Positions 27,701 through 35,421 of a DNA stretch of 44,707 nt are shown here, piece after piece. The DNA is from Candidatus Parabeggiatoa sp. nov. 2 (GTDB lineage: Bacteria; Pseudomonadota; Gammaproteobacteria; Beggiatoales; Beggiatoaceae). Location: NCBI GenBank assembly GCA_002085445.1, contig NBMI01000003.1:1-44707 (forward strand). Reading direction: 5' to 3'. The notes below the pieces were generated by a model, which was given only the letters and a program-made list of their open reading frames with translations, was not told the origin of the DNA and searched no databases. The position numbers and the translations under genes are program-made. Within the stretch, counting starts at the first letter, position 1. Each line of letters opens with the position of its first letter.

Positions 27701-28051
27701 TATTTCCACCGCAGCTTTGAAGAAGTCTATGCGGAAACCAAGGCATATTATGAAAAAGCCATGCCAGAAGAAATTGAAAAAGCCGAACGCAATCCCAAGC
27801 ACAAAATGGCCCTCATTTTCAAATGGTATTTTGTGCATACCATGCGTTTAGCGATGCGAGGCAGTGCCGAGCAAAAAGTCGATTACCAGATTCACAGCGG
27901 CCCAGCGATGGGCGCATTTAACCAATGGGTGAAAGGCACGGCCCTAGAAAACGGGCGCAATCGGCATGTTGATGATATTGCCCAAAAGCTGATGCTGGGA
28001 ACGGCCGAACTATTAAATCAACGTTGTCAGGAATTGAAGAAGCGTTTTTAG
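24701..28051 (+). CDS. Trans-acting AT-AT-enoyl reductase (trans-AT PKS type)
   Basis: 1116 residues. First acyltransferase-like domain, about 5-325: GQGSHSYQMG, nucleophile GTSMGE (Ser 100), GFHSAL (His 202). At the position of the malonate-binding Arg of FabD it has Gln 125 (KQAQVLE), so it is more likely an acyl hydrolase (editing) domain. Second domain, about 353-645: GQGSQEKSMG, GHSLGE (Ser 437), KRGELM (Arg 462), AAFHSR, a standard malonyl transferase. Residues about 670-1116 are a PfaD-type FMN enoyl reductase (EADSGGHTDMG, VGAAGGIGTPEAAATAF). Family role: loads malonyl groups on stand-alone PKS modules, clears stalled acyl chains and reduces enoyl intermediates in trans. Only one PKS gene is visible nearby (39-44.7 kb, opposite strand). 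The AT1-AT2 linker contains AAAGGAG at 25734 and an in-frame ATG at 25751, so AT2-ER could also be made separately. It ends in a repeat-rich spacer. Confidence 0.9.
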   Translation: MKNKPVIFMFSGQGSHSYQMGKELFEQHPTFQKWMLTLNDIASETLGESLLDKLYDKTKSSSDLFDQTLYTHPAIFMVEYALAQVLLEDGIEPDYVLGTSMGEFASAAVAGVISVEEALKAVVKQAQVLETHCQKGGMTAILHNPTLFNETPQLVNLSELASVNFHSHFVVSGKPESLKEIERFLRQKNLASQSLPVSVGFHSALIEPAAPIYTDFIKHKTYQPPKIPLISCVSADILTSLPQNSLWDVIRKPILFQQTVQALENKQAYVYLDLGPSGTLANFVKYNLTKQSQSKSFPILTPFGQSLKNLEKVKDFLSARKIPPNTPKPSKGTSTKTEILANATERRKKKMITWVFPGQGSQEKSMGATLFDEFADLTAQADDILGYSIKELCLEGTQKQLNQTQYTQPALYVVNALSYFKKVEQTGKPADFVAGHSLGEYNALLAAGGVDFATGLKLVQKRGELMSQAPTGAMAAVINCSIEKLEAIFSENGLTGIDIANYNTPSQLVIAGLKDDINRVYDIFEPMDSVRCVVLNVSAAFHSRYMRDAQQEFERFLKEVKFAELKIPIISNVHAQPYKQTEIVANLAEQITHPVNWVDSIRYLMGQGEMTFEEVGPGKVLTKLIAKIQKEAEPLVVAEEKVQLEPTPTQSQAQKQPPATEMSSDITAESLGSEAFKQEYHLKYAYVTGAMVKGIASKELVVKMGKAGLMGFFGTGGLKLPKIEAAIQFIQRELKDGQAYGMNFLHNPGDPQLEEDTVDLFLKYGIKNIEAAAFMQITPALVKYRLKGLRRDTSGKISTVHKVMAKISRPEIAQVFLSPAPERIVKKLLEANQISLKEAELSKEMPMADDLCVEADSGGHTDMGIMSVLLPTIIRQRDELMAKYRYAKPVRVGAAGGIGTPEAAATAFILGADFILTGSINQCTVEAGTSEAVKEILQQLNVQDTDYAPAGDMFELGAKVQVVRKGVFFPARANKLYDLYRHYNSLDEIDDKTKKQIQDKYFHRSFEEVYAETKAYYEKAMPEEIEKAERNPKHKMALIFKWYFVHTMRLAMRGSAEQKVDYQIHSGPAMGAFNQWVKGTALENGRNRHVDDIAQKLMLGTAELLNQRCQELKKRF

Positions 28052-28104
28052 CGCCTTAGGATTGGCGAAAAAATAAATTTTCAGGTTTCACACACCCCTA
28101 GTAC

Positions 28105-28235
28105 TATAGATGTTCAGAAAAATAATTTCTTTGGCAGCCAACGGCTAAAGCCGTTATCTCGCTCCGCTCGTTACTTCGTTTGTCTTCCCGCTCAAGTCCC
28201 CTAAAGGGGACTAAATAATTATCTGAATATCTATA
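28105..28235. mobile_element. MITE-like inverted repeat, TATAGATGTTCAGA ends
   Basis: Left end TATAGATGTTCAGAAAAAT (28105) and right end as the complement of TATAGATATTCAGATAATT (to 28235). The inside contains AACGGCTAAAGCCGTT and AGTCCCCTAAAGGGGACT. It abuts the next element directly. Confidence 0.65.
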
Positions 28236-28236
28236 T

Positions 28237-28365
28237 TAGGACTTACGCATTGACAAATTAAATTTATTTAAAATTCAATGAGTTATTTGTAAAAACTCGT
28301 TTCGCCAATGATGCCAGTTATGTTAATAAAATCAATGATTTATTTGTATGAGTGCGTAAGTCCTA
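28237..28365. mobile_element. MITE-like element with perfect TAGGACTTACGCA ends
   Basis: 129 bp with 13-bp perfect inverted ends (TAGGACTTACGCA at 28237, TGCGTAAGTCCTA at 28353). Related to 15153-15320 at the ends, with a different AT-rich interior. Flanking TATAT/TATAT could contain a TA target duplication. Non-coding. Confidence 0.75.
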
Positions 28366-28469
28366 TATATGTTGATTTTTTAAAAAGTTTAAATTCTTCA
28401 AAAAGTCACCGTTCCTAAAGGCGAAAAAATTTTCTGTATTGTTCCTATTTTCATCTGGACGGCATCCAC
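28366..28469. other. Short AT-rich spacer
   Basis: No feature seen apart from TTCTTCAAAAAGTCACCGTT, which is not repeated elsewhere in the window. Confidence 0.4.
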
Positions 28470-28858
28470 TTGGAGCGAAAATTCAAGTGGTGCGAAAAGG
28501 CGTATTTTTTCCAGCGCCAATAAATTGTATGACCTTGTCAAGTCTAATCTGACTAAACCGTCTCAATCCAAAAGTTTTCCGATACTGACACCATTTAAAC
28601 AAAGTTTACAAAATTTTAAAAAGGTTAAGGAATTTTTGTCAGCCGTAAAAATCTTCCTTAACACACCGAAGCCTTCGGTAGGAACTTCCACCAAAACAGA
28701 AAGACTGGCTAACGCAATTGAAAGGAGAAAAAAGAAGATGACAACTTGGGTTTTTCCCGGGCAAGGTTCCCAAGAAAAAAGCATGGGTGCCACCCTGTTT
28801 GACGGTAAAGCGGATTTAACGGCGCAAGCAAGCCGAGGCGATTTTAGGTTATTCCATT
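28470..28858 (+). pseudogene. Chimeric relic of an AT-AT-ER gene
   Basis: 28470-28535 copies part of the enoyl reductase region of the upstream gene (about 27568-27638, GTGCGAAAAGGCGTATTTTT). Near 28535 it jumps to the end of AT1 (GTCAAG..AATCTGACTAAA, about 25547) and runs through the linker into the start of AT2 (GQGSQEKSMGATLFDG). It degenerates near 28808 and stops near 28858. The internal AAAGGAG / ATG signal is retained. Gene order in the relic is ER fragment then AT fragment, as at the boundary of two tandem copies after a deletion. It has many substitutions compared with the intact gene. Confidence 0.85.
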
Positions 28859-28899
28859 AAAGATGCGAATTAAGGGTTGAATTGAATCCTAAAAAATCA

Positions 28900-29560
28900 A
28901 TGACCTTTCTCTCAAAAAGCCCTTTTGATTGGGGGCCAGGTTGTCATTTGAAACCTTTCAAATTTGAGGCTGGCCCTCTTTCGTTCCATTATTATTGGCT
29001 CGGTGCCGAAAAGTTTGCTCCGACGTTCAAACCGTCGCGGTGTTTTTTAAAAAACGGCAACATCGAAGGCATTGACTTCTCTTTCCAACTTTCTCTCAAA
29101 AAGCCCTTTTGATTGAGGGCCATGTTGTCATTTGAAACCTTTCAAATTTGAGGCTGGCCCCCTTTCGTTCCATTATTATTGGCTCTATCCAGAAAAGTTT
29201 GCTCCGCTCCGACGTTCAAACCGTCGCGGTTTTTAAAAAACGACAACATCGATGGCATTGACTTCTCTTTCCAACTTTCTCTCAAAAAGCCCTTTTGATT
29301 GAGGGCCATGTTGTCATTTGAAACCTTTCAAATTTGAGACTGGCCCTCTTTCGTTCCATTATTATTGGCTCTATCCAGAAAAGTTTGCTCCGACGTTCAA
29401 ACCGTCGCGGTTTTTAAAAAACGACAACATCGATGGCATTGACTTCTCTTTCCAACTTTCTCTCAAAAAGCCCTTTTGATTGAGGGCCAGGTTGTCATTT
29501 GAAACCTTTCAAATTTGAGACTGGCCCCCTGTAGCTCCATTATTTATTGGCTATCGGTGC
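28900..29560. repeat. Four tandem copies of a ~183-bp hairpin-containing repeat
   Basis: Copies start near 28912, 29100, 29284 and 29467. Each has TCTCAAAAAGCCCTTTTGAT, a hairpin GAGGGCCA(T/G)GTTGTC ... GAGRCTGGCCC around TTTGAAACCTTTCAAATTTG, then ATTATTATTGGCT, GAAAAGTTTGCTCCGACG and AAACGRCAACATCGA. A single partial copy is at 31645-31745 beside the DUF1703-type gene. Non-coding; frames within it are repeat artefacts. From 29561 to 29725 no gene was seen. Confidence 0.9.
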
Positions 29561-29725
29561 CGAAAAGTAACAAAGCTATTCAATCAGCAAATGCTTAATT
29601 GAACATTGACTGACGTGATTTGATGCTCGTTTCTAAAAATCCCTTATTATATACAATCCTTGTGCATTGTCAGACTAAAAACTTGATCATCAAGTATTAC
29701 AAACGGGCCTTTTCCGTACGGTATG

Positions 29726-31456
29726 TCAACTTGGAACCTCAAACACCCGAAACCCCTGATTCCCAAAACAATAAATCACAAACTGCGAAATTTGGGCCTC
29801 TGGGTATTCCTTTTTGAGGCCCTCGACATAACCCTTGATTTGTAGAGTATCGTCCTCGATCAATTCAAATTGTTCAATACTCGTCTTGCGTGTCTTGAAT
29901 TTTGTGTTGGAATAATACTTAAATTCAATTACCCACCGTAGCCCGGCAAATTTTTCATGATATTTACCCACAAACTCTAAATCGCTTTTGCCTTGCGGAT
30001 AGGAACGTTCGACATGCCAAACAAACCAGCGAGACAGATAGCGGCTACACAACTCAAAAAAGGTGGTGCGATAGAAGTTTTCATTGACTTGCTGAAAAAT
30101 CGCTTCCGGCAACTGCGACACATAGTGTTCCCAATAACCCGCAAACAGTTCCTCAAGCTTAGGTTTATTGACAAAACGTTGCATCATTTCGCTGTAACGA
30201 GAAGACACATCTATGTGATGGATTTCATTGAAATATTCCACGAAGATTTGTTGCATGTTAAGATTAGGCAGTTTGAGGTAAAAATCGTCGCGCAATGTCA
30301 ACATGCCCAAATAGAAAAAAGAAACAGCAAAAAATCTCTTTTCAAAGAACTGGAACATGTTAAACTTTTCTACCAGAAAAACCTCATCATAAGAAATACT
30401 ATTATGCAACGTCAGTTGATCAACAAATTCCTCGGTGTTTTGGGGATTCGAGGCCGTCAACCGTCTCACCCAAGACAGCTCCGTTTTCAAGTTCATGTCA
30501 GTCAACCGTTTGGGAATAGTTTTATAGCGGCAAAGATGCTTTAAAAAATACATCAACAGAGTCGGATTATAGAGAGGCTTACCCTCTGGGGTAACAAAAC
30601 AATAGCCATTGTAATGGTTCTTGATGATGGCCTCAACAACCGAGCGGGTAGTCGGATCAATCTCGTAGTCGTGATAAATTTCATCCAGTAGTTGATGAAC
30701 TTCATCTGAGGTAAAGCCCGACATTTCCTCAAATTCCGGCTCTAAGGTAATGAAATTGGCAATGTTGTAGCCAGAGGCCATATCATCTATCGTTATTGGT
30801 AATACACCAGTGATAAACACATTGGCGATGGCTCCTGTTTTACGTCCTTCCTTTAACGTTTTGAAAAACGTTTTGAGAAAACTGTCATCTGCCGTCAATT
30901 CATGGTAGAGATGGTCTTTATGAGCCGTAATCAATTGGTTGGCAAAGTTATCATATTCGTCAATGATCACATAGAGCGGAGGTAAATCATCGTTTTGAAG
31001 AATGAGATTGAGAATGGATTGGAGGTTAGACGACGTTTTATCTTTGACATCTATGCTGACTTGGCCCTTAAACCAGGGTTGGTTTCTACCAACAACCATT
31101 TTCATCCGCGAGTTGCAAATGTGGTTAAAGTGGTTCTCAATGTCGGAGGCCATACCGGTCGGCTCTATGGTAGAAAAATCGAGGTGTAAAACCAAAAAAG
31201 CATTGTGCAATGGCGTTGGATGTTGACCGATGTAAGTATGTCCAAACAGTCTTTCAAAATCCTCCCGCCGATTGATGTCATAATAACATTCTAGCATCCG
31301 GCACAGCAGAGATTTTCCAAACCGCCTTGGACGCAAAAAAACCGGATTTCCAACCTCTTCCAATTTTTCAATATAGGCGGTTTTATCGACAAAGTAACCG
31401 TTTTTTTGGACGATTTCTTCGTAATTGGCGGTACCATATAACACTCGTTTTTTCAT
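29726..31456 (-). CDS. DUF1703-type AAA ATPase / PD-(D/E)XK nuclease-like protein
   Basis: 576 residues, soluble. The N-terminal AAA-ATPase-like domain (about 1-330) opens with the typical YFVDKTAYIEKL and has a P-loop-like RPRRFGKSLL (42-51) and Walker B-like LYVIIDEYDNF (about 155-170). The C-terminal part carries a PD-(D/E)XK-type core, SDLEF followed by WVIEFKYY (about 490-515). Full length for the family. Function in vivo is unknown; such genes occur in many copies in large sulfur bacteria and some other phyla, and are often thought of as selfish or defence-like. ATG at 31454-31456 is preceded by GGAGAA at 31463-31468, one of the best ribosome binding sites in this window. Same strand as the biosynthetic genes upstream, but 1.4 kb of spacer and a terminator lie between. 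Confidence 0.9.
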   Translation of the reverse strand: MKKRVLYGTANYEEIVQKNGYFVDKTAYIEKLEEVGNPVFLRPRRFGKSLLCRMLECYYDINRREDFERLFGHTYIGQHPTPLHNAFLVLHLDFSTIEPTGMASDIENHFNHICNSRMKMVVGRNQPWFKGQVSIDVKDKTSSNLQSILNLILQNDDLPPLYVIIDEYDNFANQLITAHKDHLYHELTADDSFLKTFFKTLKEGRKTGAIANVFITGVLPITIDDMASGYNIANFITLEPEFEEMSGFTSDEVHQLLDEIYHDYEIDPTTRSVVEAIIKNHYNGYCFVTPEGKPLYNPTLLMYFLKHLCRYKTIPKRLTDMNLKTELSWVRRLTASNPQNTEEFVDQLTLHNSISYDEVFLVEKFNMFQFFEKRFFAVSFFYLGMLTLRDDFYLKLPNLNMQQIFVEYFNEIHHIDVSSRYSEMMQRFVNKPKLEELFAGYWEHYVSQLPEAIFQQVNENFYRTTFFELCSRYLSRWFVWHVERSYPQGKSDLEFVGKYHEKFAGLRWVIEFKYYSNTKFKTRKTSIEQFELIEDDTLQIKGYVEGLKKEYPEAQISQFVIYCFGNQGFRVFEVPS

Positions 31457-32805
31457 CGATCGTTCTCCGTTTATGGTAAGTACTGAACCCTAAATTTTCA
31501 GGTATTATGAATTTTTGGTAGGGAGTTCGACGCAAAAGTGGTTGCCCACCATTTTTGGGTTGGCATACATAGTGGTGGGCAAACATTGGGAGGCTACAAA
31601 ATACCTGAAAATTTGTGCTTCGGTACTTAATAAAGTATTTTTCAGAGGGCCAGGTTGTCATTTGAAACCTTTCAAATTTGAGGCTGGCCCCCTTTCGCTC
31701 CATTCTTATTGGCTCGGTGCCGAAAAGTTTGCTCCGACGTTCAAACTTAATTTGTTTAGTAGCAATATAGGCGTTCGCTAAACGCCAGTTTCGTTGTACT
31801 AAATTCGTTTATCCGCGTAATTCGTTGTACTTACTCATCGATTTATCGCTGACATCACACAAATCATAGCCCAACTTAATAGCGCGTAAATAGATAGAAA
31901 AATATTCGGCCTAAAAAGTTATGTGCATAGAATCACATCAATTGTGGGCCAATTGGACGCCTGTTACTTATCACATTTTTCCGGGCGCATTCCCATTTTC
32001 CGGGCACGAAAGTTAATAACGAAGGCGATTATGCTTAATATAAGGATTGATAAAAGTCAATTTTTCTCGATAGTACATTTATCCGCGTTTTTAATTCGTT
32101 TATCCGCGTAATTCGTTGTACTTACTCATCGATTTATCGCTGACATCACACAAGTCATAGCCCAACTTAATAGCGCGTAAATAGATATAAAAATATTCGG
32201 CCTAAAAAGTTATGTGCATAGAATCGCGTCAATTGTGGGCCATGCTTACGCTTGTTCGTTATCACATTTTTTAAAAATGCCAGAAGGGGCGCCTTCCCGT
32301 TTTCACGGTTACAATTTGCGCTTTGGTCTTTTGAAAAAAGCCCCGAGGTTAGTCACCTTTAGGTGACTTAAGCTTTCAGACAATGTTGGCTGTTAAATTA
32401 AAAAAAAAGCGCAATTTGTGCCGGTGCGAAGTATAAGTAAAACGAAACGCAGTAAAGGAACGCCTATTGCTCCTAAATAAATTAAAATCCACCGATTGGA
32501 TTGATAATCCTCCTATCAAAAAGCGAACAAAGCATTTATCGAACCATTCATGTCTAATAGCTCGTTGTTTATCCACGCTTGTGTCGTTGTACTCAAGTAC
32601 TCAACAGAAAAATTTACTTTTACCAATCCTTATCGATAATCTAATCACTACCGTTATTATACTCAAGAAGGGAACAAACTTTTTGAGAAACAAAAATAAC
32701 TTAAATAACTACCTTCAAGCTCCAACGGGGCGAGATTAATATAGCCAAGGGCAACGCCCTTGGAAATCCTGCCTTATGGCCACGTTGAGTATATGTCGGC
32801 AAAGA
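31457..32805. repeat. Repeat-rich spacer with 150-bp direct repeat and dispersed element
   Basis: A 150-bp segment occurs at 31802-31951 and again at 32093-32242 (offset 291), starting AATTCGTTTATCCGCGTAAT and ending AATTGTGGGCCA, with few changes. 31645-31745 is one copy of the 28.9-kb repeat. 32659-32770 is the uninterrupted version of the element at 8360-8505. TTAGTCACCTTTAGGTGACTTAAG near 32350 is another palindrome (arms GTCACCT/AGGTGAC). Short frames here are not supported as genes. Confidence 0.82.
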
Positions 32806-32840
32806 AAGAAATCCGATTTGTTGAAAAAATCGGATTTCTT
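32806..32840 (-). terminator. Terminator-like hairpin closing the minus-strand operon
   Basis: AAGAAATCCGATTT - loop - AAAATCGGATTTCTT, a near-perfect stem 10 bp after the stop of the aminotransferase gene. The minus strand ends in CTTTCTTT, so it could end transcription of the biosynthetic genes. Confidence 0.7.
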
Positions 32841-32849
32841 ATAAACTCA

Positions 32850-34952
32850 TTACGGCTTTCGACTTAGACCAATGCCAAACACTTTTAAGGGCCGCATCTT
32901 CAATACCTTCTGAGTGCTTTCAAGTAACTTACTGACTTCGGTTTCTGATAAACATAAAGACGGCATTAATCGAGTATCAAAAAAGGCAAACACCCCGGCT
33001 CTTTTCCAACACTTCGTCAAAAAGAGCAGATACATCGTTCGTCCGAATTCTCCCCAGATTTTTATCCACCAAGGCATTTTCAAATGAACACAAAAATATA
33101 ACCCGGCCTTCTCAATCCGTTCAATCAAATTCTGCTCATTTGCGAGTTTCTCTAACTGTTCATAGAGATAACGGGATTGCTTTTGAACATTGCCAGCGAT
33201 ATTGTCTGTTTGCAACCGGTTGAGACAATGTAAAGCAATATGGGCCCCTAATTGATTGACATAGCGAGTCTCCATCCCTTTAACCAAATGTGGCGCATGA
33301 CTCACCGCTTGATGATAGACAGTTGAGCGGACTAAAGTGACTCCAATAGGAAAACTCATATAACTCAAGGCCTTTGACAAAGTCACAATATCAGGACGCA
33401 AAGCCGTCCTTTGATAACTAAACAACGGGCCGGTACGGTATAAACCCATCAAAATTTCATCGACGCCGATGTAGTAGTTATACGCCTGATGATTTTCATT
33501 AATTATCTCAATCAACGAATCCGGGAGCGGTTTTCCATCCGAACCGCGTAGATACTCAAACCAGATCAAGCCAACCTCTCCAGAACGTATTTCTGACAAA
33601 AGTTGCTCGGTGGCATTTTTCGCAAAAGCATCTATTACCACAACCTGCTCATAAAGCGGCGCAAACTGATGACTGGGCTGCAATTTGGAAGGGCTGGCTA
33701 TCAACGGCAGTAAGAGTTTTCCAGAATAGTTATTATCAAACACAATCATTTTTTTCTTGTGTTGAGCCTGTGCCAGTAAACCCGCGAACATCCCATTTTC
33801 AACCGCCGTTGCACCACTGACGGCCGGAAAAGCAAAGTCAAACCCGGTTAATTGGCATAATTCCGCGGTTAAATCCTTCCAATAATCGTGGGAAGAATCA
33901 TGGGAGGAAAGAACCGCTGCGGATAAATCTGGCGGATTATGACCAAAAATGCCTAACGCGCCACCACTCAAACAATCAAGCAGGACTTGCGGCTCTTTTT
34001 CATCAGCTTGCTTGACGGTGAGATAGCAACCAGACGCTTCTTTAATCTCAAGATTATAGCCAGCCAATTGATACAGTTTTTCCAGATTGGGATTAACATG
34101 GGCTGAAAAATACTTCTTCTTGCTCTCATCAGAAGTCTCTATTTCAGAGCAGTTCTTCAAAATATCGGCCGACCACTGAAAGTTATCCAACAACACCTGT
34201 TTCACTTTATTCAACGCCAGCAAATTGCCGCTATAAGTCGAAGAATGCAGCAAACAATTGGGGACCGTATTCCAAGGTTTATAGACATCATTCGACATCG
34301 AAAACACGCCAAAAGGAATTTGTTGGTTTGTCAACTGTTCTCCCCAAACGTACAAATCCGCCTGACAATCAAACTGTTGAAAAACACGGGCGATTTCAGC
34401 TAATGCCAGGCTGGAAAAATCGACCCCGAACCGGATGTGGTTTTGAGAACAGTGTTGTTGAATCCGATTGAACGTCTTCTGCTCAAATGTCTCATCAAGC
34501 CTTAAAAAGCAAGCGGCGGCTGAGACTGAAGTGAGTTGATGTTCAAGGGCTTCTACTGTCTCGAATATTTCCACACCCGGGAGAATAAAATTCGCCGTGG
34601 CTTCTGGTTGAAACAGAAAATAATCCTTGATGGCTCTTGCCGGATCATAAATCAGTATCCGTCCACCATGATGTTTATACCGATTCCATTGGCGATGGCG
34701 CGCGATTTTTATCGCACCTTGTAAGGCTTCATACTGAGAGTTACAAAAAAAACTTTTATAACTGCCAGGTTTTTGGTTAATCTCGCGATTGGCATCATAG
34801 AGGCTATTTAACAAATAACCGACTTGTGCGGCTTCTGTTGAGATGAATTTGGTTGGAACCACAAAGATCGGCTTTTTTTGTTGGTTTAATTGTTCCAACA
34901 AACCAAGCGTTTCGGTTGTGGCGGCACTAAATAAATGAGTTGTTGAGTTCAT
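32850..34952 (-). CDS. Double class III aminotransferase: dead N-terminal half, intact C-terminal half
   Basis: 700 residues from ATG 34952; an in-frame TTG at 34979 would add nine residues. The C-terminal half (about 300-700) is a PLP-dependent class III aminotransferase: GGALGIFGHNPPDL, SGATAVENGMFAG, VDEILMGLYRTG (Asp 498), LSKALSYMSFPIG (PLP Lys 527), and the C-terminal RLMPSLCLSETEV. The N-terminal half repeats the fold in degenerate form: FFCNSQYEALQGAIKIAR (compare FFxNSGxEAxExAxKxAR), VDFSSLALAEI, DLYVWGEQLTNQQIPFG with Glu 205 where the PLP lysine should be, then SSTYSGNLLAL. So one chain mimics a dimer of one inactive and one active subunit. Likely reaction: amino transfer to an aldehyde or ketone. 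Last gene of a minus-strand series with a PKS-NRPS ending in a reductase, which would supply an aldehyde. No strong ribosome binding site seen. Confidence 0.85.
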   Translation of the reverse strand: MNSTTHLFSAATTETLGLLEQLNQQKKPIFVVPTKFISTEAAQVGYLLNSLYDANREINQKPGSYKSFFCNSQYEALQGAIKIARHRQWNRYKHHGGRILIYDPARAIKDYFLFQPEATANFILPGVEIFETVEALEHQLTSVSAAACFLRLDETFEQKTFNRIQQHCSQNHIRFGVDFSSLALAEIARVFQQFDCQADLYVWGEQLTNQQIPFGVFSMSNDVYKPWNTVPNCLLHSSTYSGNLLALNKVKQVLLDNFQWSADILKNCSEIETSDESKKKYFSAHVNPNLEKLYQLAGYNLEIKEASGCYLTVKQADEKEPQVLLDCLSGGALGIFGHNPPDLSAAVLSSHDSSHDYWKDLTAELCQLTGFDFAFPAVSGATAVENGMFAGLLAQAQHKKKMIVFDNNYSGKLLLPLIASPSKLQPSHQFAPLYEQVVVIDAFAKNATEQLLSEIRSGEVGLIWFEYLRGSDGKPLPDSLIEIINENHQAYNYYIGVDEILMGLYRTGPLFSYQRTALRPDIVTLSKALSYMSFPIGVTLVRSTVYHQAVSHAPHLVKGMETRYVNQLGAHIALHCLNRLQTDNIAGNVQKQSRYLYEQLEKLANEQNLIERIEKAGLYFCVHLKMPWWIKIWGEFGRTMYLLFLTKCWKRAGVFAFFDTRLMPSLCLSETEVSKLLESTQKVLKMRPLKVFGIGLSRKP

Positions 34953-35421
34953 TTTCGATAGATTATTGGTTAACCTCAAGTTGAGGGAATTTAGTTAGTA
35001 CAACGGATACGCGAAATAAACGGATAAAAACCAGATTCGCCCGACGGTATTGTGATTGATTCTCCATCTTTGACTTGTCCTACTCAAATTGTTATCAAGA
35101 GGGCCATCAACAAAATCAACTGTTCAGGCAAAAGTTTCGCTTCGCTGTACTTTTGCCTGAACATCAATTCGCCAACCTGGCCCTCAAATCAGAAATGGCT
35201 GTCCTACATGTGCTTGTCGACGTTTTTCTCGACCAAACCTTTAACACCCTCGGTTCAGTCATTCAGAACGGAGAACATCAAATTGGGCTGAAATAAAAAT
35301 AAATAATTTATTCCGGAATCGTTAAAGTTTTGTTATCCTAATTTAGGATAGCCACAAAAAATAACGTCTTTTATACCTTTAACGTGTGAAGTCGTGTTAA
35401 TGACAACCGTAGTTCCGTTCA
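34953..35421. repeat. Spacer with hairpin inserted in a GGGCCA element
   Basis: 35099-35185 is a GAGGGCCA ... TGGCCCTC element with AACAAAATCAAC and AATTCGCCAACC inside. At 35122-35162 it is interrupted by GTTCAGGCAAAAGTTTCGC and its imperfect complement, another member of the mobile-type hairpin family. The remaining sequence, AT-rich with TCCTAATTTAGGATAG near 35337, shows no gene. Confidence 0.78.

Noticed and set aside
28882..29112. 76-codon frame in the 183-bp repeats
   Set aside because: It only reads through one repeat unit and is not conserved in the other copies.
29993..30544. 183-codon + frame opposite the DUF1703-type gene
   Set aside because: Antisense to conserved coding sequence; no recognisable domain of its own.
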